Below, piece by piece: positions 1 to 11,730 of a DNA stretch of 64,000 bases; position 1 is the first letter of the stretch; each line of letters starts with the position of its first letter. The notes below the pieces were generated by a model that was not told the DNA's origin, made no database searches, and worked only from the letters and a program-made list of their open reading frames with translations. Source of the stretch: Corbicula japonica (lineage: Eukaryota > Mollusca > Bivalvia > Venerida > Cyrenidae); contig JAZAYU010000005.1 of assembly GCA_038501625.1 (NCBI GenBank), forward strand, positions 6,324,001 through 6,388,000, read 5' to 3'. Made by a program: the position numbers and the translations under genes.

Positions 1-132
1 TATCAGGCTGCTGCATGTTATAGTTGTTGAGAAAACTGTGACGGAAATTTTGTTTCGGACGGACGGATGCACAGACCCACGGACAAGGATAAAACAGTAT
101 ACCCCCCTCTTCTTCGAAGCGGGGGTATAATT
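1..132 (+). mobile_element. 3' end of a pearl/HINE-like element
   Basis: A GGACGGACGG microsatellite remnant is followed by a terminal hairpin whose stem pairs TATACCCCC with GGGGGTATA around an AAGAAGA-like loop region (about 94-132). This is the same order (microsatellite, then hairpin) seen at the 3' ends of the other tandem-core elements in the window. The 5' part lies outside the window. Confidence 0.6.
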
Positions 133-1148
133 ATGGAGGAAAGAATTAAGGCACAACATGCTCCAGAGCTAAGATCATACTGAATAAACAGTAAAACTTA
201 ATATTGTGTGCTGAATATACTAACATTCATCTCTTGTTCACATTTGAAACAGATACTTTACAACTTTTTAATTCTATTTAGCGCTTTTCATCATTTTCTG
301 CTATTCTCAAAATTAGATGGTACTGCATAACTGCCACAGAATGCAATTTTATATCCATCTAGGGCCCCATAAATCAACACTTTGCCAAAAGCTGTCAAAA
401 ACGTCTGTCAGCAAACATATGCTCATTGCTGGCTGTTACCAATTCTGGTGTCATAAATTAATAAAAATAATGAAAATCTATCAGCAGAGGGCTGCCAAAT
501 GATAGTAATAAAATGGCCATTCCCCAAATAAAATATGATTACATAATTGGGGAAGTCTACAAATATAAGTCAGTTTAATGAAGAAAAAATGCTTCTTGTG
601 TTTCAGCCAATTTATTTAGTGATTTTTCACTTTTTTTTGATGTTCAAAAAATGCAAATTGTTTTGATGATCATTACTTCAAATATTGTCTGGTGATTCAA
701 ATATTTTCTGGTGATATACCATCAGCATCATAGGCCAGCAAACTAGCCAATTAGATGTCTATTTTTTTACATGGGCATATCATTCGCAGATTCAGACACT
801 TAGGCTTTAGGTGATGGGGGCCAGGGCCTTTTAGCAAGTGAAAATTTTTGTATGAATTATTGGAACAGGGAATATATAAACCACAAAATGTCAAGTTTTC
901 TCATATCCATCAAACAACAAGTTCACAACATTAATCATTGAGTTCAATTTAATTTGATGTTAAAAACCTGATCTTTCTTTTATAGTTCATTATTTACATT
1001 AAAAGGGGAATTTTTAACCAACTGACTTTCATAAAAAACAAAATGTAACAGAAAAAAATAGTCATAAAAGGTTCAAGTTCTAGATTCTTTGTTTTCAAAC
1101 ATGCCCCATACCTTTTGTTTTCTTTCCTCTTTATGCACTCTATATTAA
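133..1148. other. AT-rich spacer, no feature seen
   Basis: Low-complexity AT-rich sequence. The short open frame at 317-502 shows no recognisable domain and no splice or promoter context. I see no gene here. Confidence 0.6.
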
Positions 1149-1440
1149 CTAGAATGTGTCCTCAGACACTGATGCCCCCACTGCTGCAAAATTATTTTTA
1201 ATAACAAAGGGCCATAACACTGGTAAAAATGGTTGCAGGAAAAAATCCTTTCTTTACAATCATCTACACATCCTGCTTGATAATCTGGGCAAGTTTGAAA
1301 AAAATCCGCCTTATAGTTTAGGAGGAGTTGATGCCATAAAATTTGGGGACGTACGTACGGACAGACGTACAGATGGACTGACATACGTACGGACCGACAA
1401 GTGCAACTCTATATGCCTCCCACTTTGTGGGGGCATAACT
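1149..1440 (+). mobile_element. Short complete pearl/HINE-like element
   Basis: The 5' end carries a small hairpin (TGTGTCC/CAGACAC, 1155-1169) and then GATGCCCCCAC. The single core (about 150 bp) contains the CAAAGGGCCATAAC word common to molluscan repeats. A GTACGTACGGAC/GGACCGAC microsatellite follows. The 3' hairpin pairs ATGCCTCCCAC with GTGGGGGCAT and ends AACTAG. The 5' end closely matches the right end of the 9.9-11.1 kb element in reverse, so both belong to one family. The overlapping open frames at 1145-1470 are by-products. Confidence 0.65.
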
Positions 1441-1455
1441 AGATGCATCTCACAA

Positions 1456-1676
1456 CCTTCATATTGCTAATGACATTTTCAGATTGCTAAGAACTCCCTC
1501 AGATTGCTAAGACTTCTGTCAAGTTTTCTAATAACTCCTTCTGATTGCTAAGGACCTCTTCAGTTTGCCAAGAATTCTTTTAGATTGCTAAGGACTCCTT
1601 TAATTTGCTTAGAATTCTGTTTTTAGATTGCTAAAAACTGTTTCAGCGTGCTAAGAACTCTTTAAGATTTTTAAGT
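1456..1676 (+). repeat. Degenerate ~21-bp minisatellite (AGATTGCTAAGAACTCC)
   Basis: About ten to eleven imperfect units of the form TTCAGATTGCTAAGAACTC run head to tail. Unit length drifts between roughly 20 and 24 bp. The array starts almost exactly where the preceding element ends. No coding potential. Confidence 0.75.
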
Positions 1677-2689
1677 ACTTGATCACCTCACTGCTATTAG
1701 GTCATGTGACATTTTTTTTTTTCCTTTGAAAATTAAAATAACGGATATCCAGGTCATTTTTGACCGGTGCATAATCAGACTAAACATAAATATTACCAGA
1801 GACAATGTGCCTTCTGCTCAGTTAAGCACAAATCTGTCAGTTACATTATCTAACCCATCACATGTAAGTACCACTGATTCCTTTAAAGATTTCCTTTTGT
1901 CAATTATTCTCTATAGGAGTACTAGGTTATTTCAAAAGAGCCACCTGAGACCTAAAAAAAAATATGTTTGTTTCTTGTAACCCATCAGACCCTACATTTT
2001 TATTCCCTACCGATATTTTGTTTTCCCTCGTAAAATAAATCAAAATTGTAGAATATCGTTTTGTTTGACACCATGTATGAAAACCCCACATCCGAAATAC
2101 ACAAAAGACTGCTAATTGTTCTGATAATTGACAGCGGCACTCTAGGGTTGATGGTGGATCCTCTACCCCTCTACTGAACACAGTTCTGGTACATCAAGCA
2201 AAGAAAAAAAAACCTACCTACCGACCCTCATTTTTGGGGGGATGTTACAGGAAACATACATTTTTTTTAAGCCTTTGTACAAAAGTTCATTGAAAAGTTC
2301 ATAGAAGAAATTAAACAGAATTCTAGAAAAAAAAACAACAACTGACTAATGGGAAAAGTAAATGCAAAAGTGAAAGACAAATGCTGGTTATCAATCACAA
2401 AGTAAAGAAGGGATTGGAAGATGCTGAAGAATCGAGTGATTCAATCAATCTCTGTCACCCGTGTGATCAACAACCTTATCCCAACATGCATTGCTGTGAT
2501 TTAGAACGTATTTATCATCCTGTTTCCTGTCATACGTTTTTTCCCCTTGGAACCAAACTGTCGCCACATTACATGATCCGATTTTATGTCCCTGCATTTT
2601 TTATGGCATGATGCAGTTATGTTGCTGTGCTATTGTAGCATGTAATGGCTATATGTTACAATTGAATGCAGTAAGTGATATATTATGTA
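1677..2689. other. Spacer with no supported gene
   Basis: AT-rich sequence with poly-A and poly-T tracts. Open frames at 1726-1980, 1927-2181 and 2381-2611 lack any recognisable domain and overlap on opposite strands. I see no gene. Confidence 0.5.
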
Positions 2690-2957
2690 ACAATATGAGA
2701 AAAATATTAAGTCAAAATTAACAAAATATATATAACCCCATAATATGTTACAAGGGTCCACCCTTACATGCTCAGTCAGTCCATATAGGTTAAAAGGTTG
2801 CAACTATTTATATATTGCAAGTGTCAAACCAATAAAATAATTCACCAACCATATAATGTTTTAAAGTACCACCCATATCCAAGGGTTTAACCAAATAATT
2901 ATGCTGAGTCAAACCATATATATTGCAAGGGTACATAAGGCGAAAGAAAAAAATATT

Positions 2958-3163
2958 TTAGATTCTCATCCCTGCCCGCCCCTGTCCAAAACCACCCGCC
3001 CCAAAAAAATATATTGGTAAAATAATCAAAACATATTCTGTTCCGTACAAAACGGGTTTTAGAATATCCCGAAATACCTTCTTAAGGTATTTCGTTAATA
3101 AAAAATAAAAATTAAAAAGTGCCCACCCGCCCTTTTTTCCCCCATATCCGGATGAGAATCTAA
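2958..3163 (+). mobile_element. 206-bp MITE with GATTCTCATCC terminal inverted repeats
   Basis: The ends are TTAGATTCTCATCC and GGATGAGAATCTAA, perfect inverted repeats of 14 bp. The terminal TA could be a Tc1/mariner-type target duplication. Just inside are matching CCTGCCCGCCCC-like and CCACCCGCCC tracts. No open frame. It interrupts the minisatellite. Confidence 0.7.
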
Positions 3164-3280
3164 TAATTTATTTTCTCTGGCCTAAACCATATATGTTACA
3201 AATGTGCACCTGTAAGCAAGGTTATACCATAGATGCTTTGTCAAACCATATAATTATATTGCAAAGTTGCAACCATTAAT

Positions 3281-4194
3281 ACACTGCAACTCCAAGCCCA
3301 CCAACCGAGATATAAACGGAGCGCGATATAAGCACATAATCGCGCTAAAACAAGGAGAATTCATTTGTTTTTGCTGTCAGATGCATGTATATCGCGGTGT
3401 TGCATAATTAACACGCCGTGAAATCTACGGGTACATCAGGGAGTACGTTCCGTGCTGAACAAATGTTTTTAAACAACTTTTTTTATATAATTTATTAAGA
3501 TTTATTTTTAATAAAAAGAAATTAATTAATGTACAAAACAAAGATCGCCGTTACCAATTTCCAACGGTGGTATTATTTATTTCCGTACTTTCAACTGATC
3601 GACGACTTGTTGGTTGGTCATGGTCGGCGATGTTAGTTCGTCGTCGTCCGTCGTTTACCAGCTTGATATGTCGATGAGCAGGTAATGTCAAAACAACATA
3701 TCGTTTTGATGTTTCCTGCTCACGGCTATTATGGTCAGCAACTTGCATTAATTGTCGCTAATTTGCAGTTTGTCTTTTGAACGAAATTCTGCCAGTACCG
3801 TATCAGCTTGGTGTTTTTCGCACCTATTGTTTGTCACAAAGGGGGTTTCATGTCAAATCAGAAACAACAGAATTGTAAAAAAAACCTTTCATCTATTTTC
3901 ATACGTTTGATGTTAAATTGTATCTGCTGGTGAACAAGTACATCACCTCTGAAATCCCTGCATACCAAATGAAATAAACAGCTTTCGCAGATAATGACGT
4001 AATACAACACGGAAAAAGCATGCGTTTTGTGAATTTGTCGCCAACGTTGATTTAATCATTTGATCTTTTTACCACCCACGAAGAATGAACAAACATATAC
4101 ATTGTAAATGTACAAAAAATTGGGATCCACGGATCAAGCGCGATATATTGGATATCGCGATATAACGGATCGGGATATAACGGAGTTGCAGTGT
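3281..4194 (+). mobile_element. Non-autonomous pogo/Tigger-like element
   Basis: Terminal inverted repeats CACTGCAACTCC/GGAGTTGCAGTG are flanked by TA on both sides. Inside each end are repeated GATATAA/TTATATC words (for example TATCGCGATATAACGG near 4155-4185), typical of the CAGTxxAACTCCGTTATATCG style of pogo-type ends. The interior is locally CpG-richer but no transposase domain is recognisable. The 65-codon minus-strand frame at 3551-3748 resembles nothing known to me. Family assignment is inferred from the ends only. Confidence 0.6.
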
Positions 4195-4440
4195 ATATTG
4201 CAAAGGTGTAACCATATAAATTGCACAAGTACACCAACCACATACCGGTATGCTACAAGGGTCAACCCATATGCAGCAGTTTAAATATATATGCCATGTC
4301 AAACTATATACATTAGTGCACAAACAGTACAACTTCTTTTTATTTCAATTGTCCTTATTATACCATTTTTGCATTTAGGTGACGAATTAGGTTGCAAGTT
4401 GCAACCATTATATATTGCAAGGGTCAAACCATATATATTT

Positions 4441-5126
4441 TAGGTTTGGCTGCTTATCTAGAAATCACTAAAATTGTCAGTTTTAACACATCAGTCAGTG
4501 ATAGACAAAGATAATCACAATAGTGTTTTAGGCCATTACCGAGTCATCATTCATACGAGCAAGTGCCTGGCCTGACAGTCACTTGTCAAACCTTAATGTG
4601 AGGCAGTAAGAATTGTTTTAATTAAGAAATCATTAACTTGTCTATATCATTACAACTAAAGTCGTTTTATGTAGATTTCACTGTCTACTGATTTGTTTAA
4701 TTGCATTTTATTGTTTTTGTTACATTTATTTTATCAATTAAGCTCTGTGTGATGGATAGAGCCAAGATTGCTTGGTAAAAACTGCAAGGCGGCACAATAA
4801 GGCTGGTGAACTTTTAATAGTTCTTTGAACAGATAAACTGTGGTTTGCAAATAAAATAGCAATAATACAAAATTAATATACCAGTATTTATTTATTATTT
4901 CCTGGATGCAGCAGCTGTGAAATATAGAACATGTAGACTTGTTGACATACTGTTGTTATTATTTATGCCCTTTGAGGGCTGTTGAGCCATATATCTTTGT
5001 TAATATTGAGTTGGGCTCAACCCCGGGCTAGGCGGTGTTAAAAGTAATATGCATTTTCGATAAAATCAATCCTGCAATATTTTGATTATTTGACCCGTTT
5101 GGTGACTTTCAAAGTTCCTTTTTCTG
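4441..5126. other. Spacer with no supported gene
   Basis: AT-rich, no open frame of note, no repeat recognised apart from common molluscan words. Confidence 0.5.
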
Positions 5127-5219
5127 ACAGCATAGATGTGCCAGCTAATCTGGATCTACACTGTTCGCGAGCTAATCTGCATCTAAATGTTGGCCCACCC
5201 AATAGGAGGAAGAGTTAAA
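5127..5219 (+). mobile_element. Fragment of TTAA-type MITE
   Basis: Contains ATGTGCCAGCTAATCTGG ATCTACACTGTTCGC and a terminal AGAGTTAA, the second-hairpin module and right end of the MITE family whose best copy is 57838-58079. The left half is absent. Confidence 0.55.
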
Positions 5220-5451
5220 ATAAATTAAGTAAGTTTATTAGTCTACTGTAAAGTTCTGTATGAAACACAAATGGAGTCACTGAAGGCTGAAACCAGAGGC
5301 TTTTAAAATCGTTGTTCTCTTCGAGATAAAACATTCATATATTGTACAAAGTGCTTAGGAAACAACAGATATATTAAACATAATTATGTCATTTAGAAAA
5401 TAGTAATTTAAAGCATTTCAAAGCAAAGTAAGTAATAAAATTTTACTATAA

Positions 5452-5640
5452 CATTTAGAGTCAAATCTGTGTTAAGCAGCCACCCAAGGGAGTGACAAAA
5501 AGTGGCTGCTTAACACTGGTGGCTGTTTAAGACAGGTAAAATATAGAAGAAAATATCAGTGTAGGACAGATTCAAACTGGCTGTATTAGACAGGTGGTTG
5601 CTGAATGCAGGTGGCTGCTGTTTAAATTCAATCCTGACCA
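5452..5640 (+). repeat. TGGCTGCTTAACAC/GACAGGTGG inverted and tandem repeat
   Basis: GTGTTAAGCAGCCACC is followed within 50 bp by its inverse (GTGGCTGCTTAACAC), then by degenerate direct repeats of GGTGGCTGnTTAAGACAGG. This resembles the subterminal repeats of pogo-type transposon ends. No transposase seen. Confidence 0.5.
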
Positions 5641-6586
5641 ATATTTTTTTATTTGCAAGAAAATTACTTGCTGTAGTTCCTTTGACAAACACATTAATTC
5701 TTACTTACATTATATGACTAAATTCAAAGAACCAGAAATGTATTATAATTTTTATGTTTGAGGCAATTATTTAACTTTTTGCTGAAACTCATGTTTAACT
5801 TTTCTTTGGAGCTTTGATCAAATGAATGAGCTCAGGTGCTTCCACGGAATGGTTTATAGATCTTCAACTCTATAATAATTATTCAAAACTGATAAAACAA
5901 TCTTCATAAATATTGTTACAAAAACACCACCAATTTATCCTACTGTTATCTTTATTGATATATTATATATCACTCTAACATTATTTCCAACATTTATCAA
6001 GCTTTAGCAAGAAAGAAACAATTTTTCACTTCTTCTCAATTCACTGGGCTTATCAGATAGTTGTGTATCAATCATTAGAAATCCTGGAACCGAATGACAC
6101 CCTATGTCACATGCATCAATTAGTGTTAAATTAAGCTAAATTTCAGCCCCCAAAAAACATAAAACATACTTTAAAAAAATGTTGGAAAGTCATTTATAAC
6201 AATTTATAAGATTTTAGCTCTGATCAGATTGAAAGTTGTTTGCTGACAAGCAAGATTTGCTGCATGTGAACTCGTGTATGATTAAATATGACCTGTAAAA
6301 AAATACCTCTTTAATTTCAACAGCTTTTTTGTTAAAATCTGATCTAATAGATCAACAGAATATTATTAATTAGTTTGACAATGTGTTAATAATCAATGTA
6401 AAACATTATTCAGTGAATTTCATCTTTAATCTAATTGTTTTTATATTTTTGAAAGTTGCGGACAATGTCGACAATTATATTTTGCCACTTGGAAAACAGT
6501 AGTCATTTTGGATTTAGAATTTAATCCATATTCATCAGGATTTTGACGCCAAAAAACTTTATAATCTTTCTCAGTGGGTTAAACAT
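5641..6586. other. Spacer with no supported gene
   Basis: AT-rich sequence with no open frame above 60 codons and no repeat I can name. Confidence 0.5.
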
Positions 6587-6779
6587 TTAACTTCATATTG
6601 TGTGTGAGACCATTGTAGATCCAGATCAGTCAGTACATCCAAGCCATAGAAACTTGATCTACACATGCTGCCACTTGGTAATGAATCCAAATGTTAACAG
6701 TGCAGATCAGGATCGGACAACACTAAAATACACTGACTGCCTAAGAAATACTGGCATATACCATGGAGTAATAGGTTAA
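6587..6779 (+). mobile_element. TTAA-type MITE copy
   Basis: Begins TTTAACTTCATATTGTGTG and ends GGAGTAATAGGTTAA. The interior contains GTAGATCCAGATCAGTCAG and GTGCAGATCAGGATC. Diverged but recognisable. Confidence 0.65.
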
Positions 6780-6946
6780 AACATGTCCCAACCATCTGAT
6801 CTGGATCTACACTTGGTTATTTATAACAAAATGAATCTAAAAGCAAACAGTGTAGATCCTGATTAAACTGCTTAGACTGCTGGCTGATCTGGATCTACAC
6901 TGTTTGCCATGGGATAACAGCCATATCCCATGGAGTAAAGGGTTAA
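6780..6946 (+). mobile_element. TTAA-type MITE copy, adjacent to the previous one
   Basis: Contains ATCTGATCTGGATCTACAC, then GTGTAGATCCTGATTAAACTG and GGCTGATCTGGATCTACACTG, closing with TGGAGTAAAGGGTTAA. It directly abuts the 6587-6779 copy, as if two insertions share the TTAA between them. Confidence 0.6.
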
Positions 6947-8361
6947 AATAGTCATACCCCTAAATTGATTCTCTTTAACTTTACAAAGCTTAGGAACTAT
7001 TTAAAAATATATCGGTCAGTAATTTTCTACAACTGACATTTTTCTGAGTGGACATGTCATTATTTATGTCAAGTAAGTAGATATATGTCGTCAGTATAAA
7101 AAAATGATAAAAAATGATGGTACTCCTAATGAACTCGGACAAACACTCCTTTTGGAAGCAGTAAAAATCTGTTAAGGTCAATGTAAACTCAGGTACATGC
7201 AGGGCAACAGCATTTACTAGGAAATAAGTAAAACATGAAAAACTTTGTGTTGTTTTTTTTACTAAATAAACCAATTATTCAAACTCTAACTATTTTCTGT
7301 GCAACACAAAAGAAATGATTATTGTTCAATTTAAAAACAGAAATCTAATTTCAGGTTTTTTTTTCATAGTCTACAATATGAAAACTGGAGTAGTTGGGTC
7401 AGGGGGCGCAATAAAATTCAGAACTTTAAATTTTGGGGGTATTGTGAACACCCCAAAATGACTTTTACTTTAAAACATTTAGAACAAGATTTTGTTCCCA
7501 TTATTTTTAATTTAATGAACATATTTAATTTCATTGTGAGCTTAATAAGATAATATTAATTAAATAATACATAATGCTTCTGTTAGCATCATTTCACATT
7601 AACCACCTAGCAGGTTAAATATTCATAGAAATTTTGAAAAATCTGCTTAGAAACATATCCATCACTCTCATGCCATCTACTCAAGCTTTATAAATGCGAT
7701 TTCAGAATTTCTATGGCTCCAAAATTGTCGACTTTATCTTAATTATTCAATGAATGATGACTTATGCCACTCACAATGAACAAAAATGATGTTCTGGAAT
7801 ACAAAGGTGAAAAAGACCATTTTTTCACCATTTTGCATTCCATTTTCCCCCCCTTGTTCCCATTACTGATCTATTACTAGCTTTGAATGCTGTCATTTAT
7901 TTATGATTCATGGGGAATTTCAACTCACTTTGTATGTCTTCAGGAACAGATCTGATCAATCATCATTTTCAAATTGTTCTAATGTGAATGCAAGGGAGAC
8001 AACTAGTACATTACTTGAAACAATGAAGTTTGCCTTGGTTATCCCTTATGTAAATCGATTAAGTAATTTAACATCGTAAGTTTAAATGTGACTTGTAGGA
8101 TTGAACATGGAAAACATACAACCTGAAATGTATGTCAACAATAAATACTTCCAACATGGTGGGTCCATAAAAATCAGATTTGCAGAGAAGCTTGTACCAT
8201 TCTTTTCAAGCACTTGTGTGAAAATATCATACATTATCAATCAATTGATATTTAGTTTCTCAAGGGATTTTCAAAATATTTTATATTCCATATTTTTCTA
8301 TGTGTGCTATTTATCCCAGCCAAAAATTTTGCATTGTGAAGCTTTCAAATGCAGCTCTGGA
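6947..8361. other. Spacer; one small hairpin
   Basis: No gene supported. The minus-strand frame 6990-7274 is AT-rich and without a recognisable domain. A small imperfect hairpin (ATTTTGGGGG with ACCCCAAAAT) lies at about 7432-7459. Confidence 0.45.
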
Positions 8362-8505
8362 CCTAAGATCATAAAACTAAGATTGGAGACAAGTCTCTAA
8401 TCCAAAGTATCTGATTGGCTGAAATGGCAACCCAGTTGTCATTTTAGCCAATCAGATGCTTGAGATTTGAGATTGGTCTTCAGATTTAGTTTTACGATCT
8501 TAGTC
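8362..8505. mobile_element. Fold-back (palindromic) MITE, copy 1
   Basis: The left arm runs from CTAAGATCATAAAACTAAG through TCTGATTGGCTGAAATGGC and the right arm is its near-complete inverse, ending AGTTTTACGATCTTAG. Arms are about 65-70 bp with a short centre. Four relatives occur at 15651, 21998, 27037 and 30793. Confidence 0.75.
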
Positions 8506-9534
8506 ACAGGTGTGTCATAACATCATCTGAGGTGAAAGGCCTGTTGTAGCATAGCCGAGATGGTTGAAGTATGTCAAATCTGTTTTCTTATGAGGTGGAT
8601 TATCTCCCATTTTCTGTGGGTTTTGTTTTGCTAATTCAATCACAGATTTTAACATTCAATGCAGAATCCCCACGTTTCTCATTTGTTGCAGCTAAAAGAC
8701 TGACAAAACTTGCATCGAAAATGTCAATTTCATGTGAGAAAGTCACACTGATTTACGTTTTTGTCATTTCTAAATAAGCCCTGGACAAAATAGCTCTAAG
8801 AGGGGGATTTATTGCAGTAATATCACACCTAGATTATGACAGGCACATATAAATTACGACCTAAGAAAGCCTGTATTAAATGAATCTGAAAGTGAAATAT
8901 GTATCCAAGGTACTAATTTGTTTTCGATAATGTATTTCTGTTGACAGCAGAGTGATGTAAATCAGGAATATTGGACCATACATCACTGGATTTATCTTAT
9001 CTTCTATTTTTTCATATAAAGCTTTTGTGGTTATTATAGGACATTTGGTCCATGTTTATTATACAACCAAAGAAGTTCCACCATGAATCATCAAATTCTT
9101 TTGAAATATTTTTCATAACGGCTAGTCTCTTACAAATTTATTAAAAATGGCATTAACTTTCAGGCTTAAGAGTTTTGAAAGTAGCATAACTGAAAATAAC
9201 ATAATTTTGGACATGAGTTATTGTGGCTGAAAGCAGATGTATTCGATTTTCGAATGCAGCAGTGCATACATTTCGAAAGTTGCACTGTAAGGACAAAATA
9301 ACAAAAAAATTGTATAAACTAATGCATAAACTCTTCCAAAAAGGAAGTTAGTACTAATTTTAGTTAAATTTCACTTTTTTATTTAAATTTCAAGCATAGT
9401 GTAGTGTGCAATCTGGCTGGATGGCTGATCTGGTGTACAGCAGTTGCAATGTGATAATTAGTGTAGGGATGAGGGGAACTAGATGGGTGTTCACTTGATC
9501 ACTTGTGTAGTTCTCGGGTACTTTGTCAGAATAA
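8506..9534. other. Spacer with no supported gene
   Basis: The 68-codon frame at 8571-8777 has no recognisable domain. AT-rich, no repeat identified. Confidence 0.45.
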
Positions 9535-9893
9535 AACATCTAAGTACAAAAAGGGGCATAACTCTATCAAATGTGACCTTGACCTAAAGACTTTTGCAAT
9601 CATGATGATCCTGTTGTCATAAGCAATACAATTTGAAATTTTCATGAAGAAAAATTAAGAAATGGCAAAATTATAGCCAATCTTAAGTTTTCGGGATGAA
9701 ATCCTAGCACAAAAAGAGGCATAACTCAGTTAAATGTAACCTTGACCTAAAGATTTAGGTCTCTCACAAGATTGTTGTCATAAGCAATATAATACTTGAG
9801 AGTATGATGGAAAAAAAATATTAAGAAATCGCAAAGTATAACTTTTAAAATGTTAATTTTTCGTGGACATACATACATTACCTATATATTGCC
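9535..9893 (+). repeat. Two diverged pearl-type core repeats (~164 bp period)
   Basis: ACAAAAAGGGGCATAACTC (9544) recurs as CACAAAAAGAGGCATAACTC (9708), each followed by TGTGACCTTGACCTAAAG-like and GTTGTCATAAGCAATA words. Terminal hairpins are not clear, so this looks like a truncated element. Confidence 0.6.
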
Positions 9894-11065
9894 TTTTTAT
9901 GCCCCTGCCATGAAATGGCGACAGGCATTAAGAGTTGCTCCTGTCCGTGCGTCCGTCCGTCCGTCCAATATTCTTGTGCACGCAACTCCTCCTACACTAC
10001 TGGTGGGAATTTAATGAAACTTGACCACAATGCTTGGCCTGATATGTTGTTGTGCATAAAGGTGGGGTTTCGCTCTTACATGTTCCGTTCAAAAGTTATG
10101 GCCCTTTGATACTTCCATTTACATTAGTTTTAATAGGAGTATATCTCGTGAACGCAACCCCTCCTACACTACTGGTGGCAATTAAATGAAACTTTACCAC
10201 AATGCTTGGCCTGATACGGTGTTGTGCATAAAGGTGGGGTTTCGCTCTTACATGTTCCGTTCAGAAGTTATGGCCCTTTGATACTTCCATTTACATTAGT
10301 TTTAAAGGAATATATCTCGTGAACGCAACTCCTGGCTACACTACTGGTGGGAATTTAATGAAACTTTGCCACAATGCTTGGCCTGATATGTTGTTGTGCA
10401 TAAAGGTGGGGTTTTGCTCTTACATGTTCCGTTCAGAAGTTATGGCCCTTTGATACTTCCATTTACATTAGTTTTAATAGGAATATATCTTGTGAACGCA
10501 ACTCCTCCTACACCACTGCTGGGAATTTGATGAAACTTGACCACAATGCTTGGCCTGATATGTTGTTGTGCATAAAGGTGGGGTTTTGCTCTTACATGTT
10601 CCGTTCAGAAGTTATGGCCCTTTGATACTTCCATTTACATTAGTTTTAATAGGAATATATCTTGTGAATGCAACTCCTCCTACACTTCTGGTGGGAATTT
10701 AATGAAACTTTACCGCAATGCTTGGCCTGATATGGTGTTGTGCATAAAGGTGGGGTTTTGCTCTTACATGTACCGTTCAGAAGTTATGGCCCTTTGATAC
10801 TTCCATTTACATTAGTTTTAATAGGAATATATCTTGTTTTATATATTTTTATTGCATTAATACCAACTTCTTCACAGACATTTCCGTAATGAGCAGACAA
10901 CAGTGCCACAAATACAAATAATTTACTTGATCTTCAAGTTAATGCATATTCTTATAATTACTCGCACATTACTGTATTTGAAATGCTATTATTCCCATAA
11001 TTGCACTTGAGTGTCTGAAAACGATGCATAGCGGGGGCATCCGTGTCCTATGGACACATTTCTAG
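9894..11065 (-). mobile_element. Pearl/HINE-like element with ~172-bp tandem core
   Basis: Read on the minus strand, the 5' end begins CTAGAAATGTGTCC and forms a GTGTCC/GGACAC hairpin, then GGATGCCCCC. About five tandem cores of ~172 bp follow (period visible from GTGAAYGCAAC at 10148, 10319, 10492 and 10664). A GGACGGACGGACGG microsatellite (9947-9967 in reverse) precedes the 3' hairpin (TTAATGCCTGTCGCC ... GGCAGGGGCATAA). No protein coding. The frame at 9915-10109 is a by-product. Confidence 0.75.
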
Positions 11066-11480
11066 TCTTATAATGTGTAACACAAAAATCTCAATCCTGA
11101 TACAATTTTTTTTACTGTATTCAACTCTTTTTTTTTTTGTTGTAGACAGAAATGTAATATTGATGTTTTCATCTTTTATAGTCTTGACAAAACAAAATAT
11201 GGCCGTCTTTTTCCCTGATGACAAAGACATCAATCATTTTAACAAAAATATATCTCTTATATCCTTAATTTTTTCTCAAATTCTCAAAATAATGTTGAAC
11301 ATTTTCTCGACGGTTCAAAAATTTCTGTCAAAAGAAACTATTAATATTGTATTTATATAGATATTAATGGAGAATTATTCAAGAATGGTCTGATTTATGG
11401 CATTTTCTAGCCTTTGGAATAAAGAAACAAATTACTGACTTATAATCTGTTCATATTATATGTAACTAAAATACATGAAA
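11066..11480. other. AT-rich spacer
   Basis: Overlapping frames on both strands (11043-11360 and 11048-11233) are AT-driven, hydrophobic and without recognisable domains. No gene supported. Confidence 0.45.
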
Positions 11481-11557
11481 CAAGAGAGCCTTGAAGCCCT
11501 ATACTGCTCACCTGAGTGCTCATACACTAGTTTGAAGTTTAAATGTAGTTCTAAAGT
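11481..11557 (+). mobile_element. 5' end of a CAAGAG pearl/HINE-like element (truncated)
   Basis: Begins CAAGAGAGCCTTGAAGCCC and then GCTCACCTGAG, the 5' hairpin and GCTCACC box shared by the elements at 11731, 16379, 17326 and 32303. It breaks off at the TTAA MITE insertion. Confidence 0.6.
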
Positions 11558-11728
11558 TTAACCCTTTCCTCCATAGATACAACTTTATTGCGAGGGTGAA
11601 CAGTTTTGATCCAGATCAGCCGTTACATCTGTGCCGTCTAATCAGGATCTAAACAGATATGCCAGCTGATCTGGATCTACACTGGTTGCACATGCGTAAA
11701 AATGCATATTTATGTAGAAAAGGGTTAA
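11558..11728 (+). mobile_element. TTAA-type MITE, short form
   Basis: TTAACCCTTTCCTCCATAG at the left and AAAAGGGTTAA at the right. It has only about 171 bp and appears to have lost much of the spacer between the two hairpin modules seen in 240-bp copies. Confidence 0.75.
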
Positions 11729-11730
11729 AC

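Larger units (their letters stand above)
2690..4440 (+). repeat. Degenerate CCATATATRTTGCAAGGGT minisatellite, interrupted twice
   Basis: Many diverged units around AACCATATATATTGCAAGGG (with GTCAAACC and TGCAACC variants) occur before, between and after two inserted elements (2958-3163 and 3281-4194). Visible blocks are about 2690-2957, 3164-3280 and 4195-4440. The unit is about 25-35 bp and too diverged to give a clean period by eye. Confidence 0.6.

Noticed and set aside
3551..3748. Possible transposase fragment in the pogo/Tigger-like element
   Set aside because: No helix-turn-helix or DDE-type motif is recognisable, and it is a single short frame.
9894..11065. Classifying this as a canonical Helitron from its hairpin plus CTAG end
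   Set aside because: The hairpin with CTAG is at the end opposite the microsatellite, and a canonical 5' TC with AT target was not shown. The broader pearl/HINE label is safer.
11043..11360. 105-codon hydrophobic frame
   Set aside because: Composition follows local AT-richness and overlaps a frame on the other strand. No signal-peptide logic or domain.
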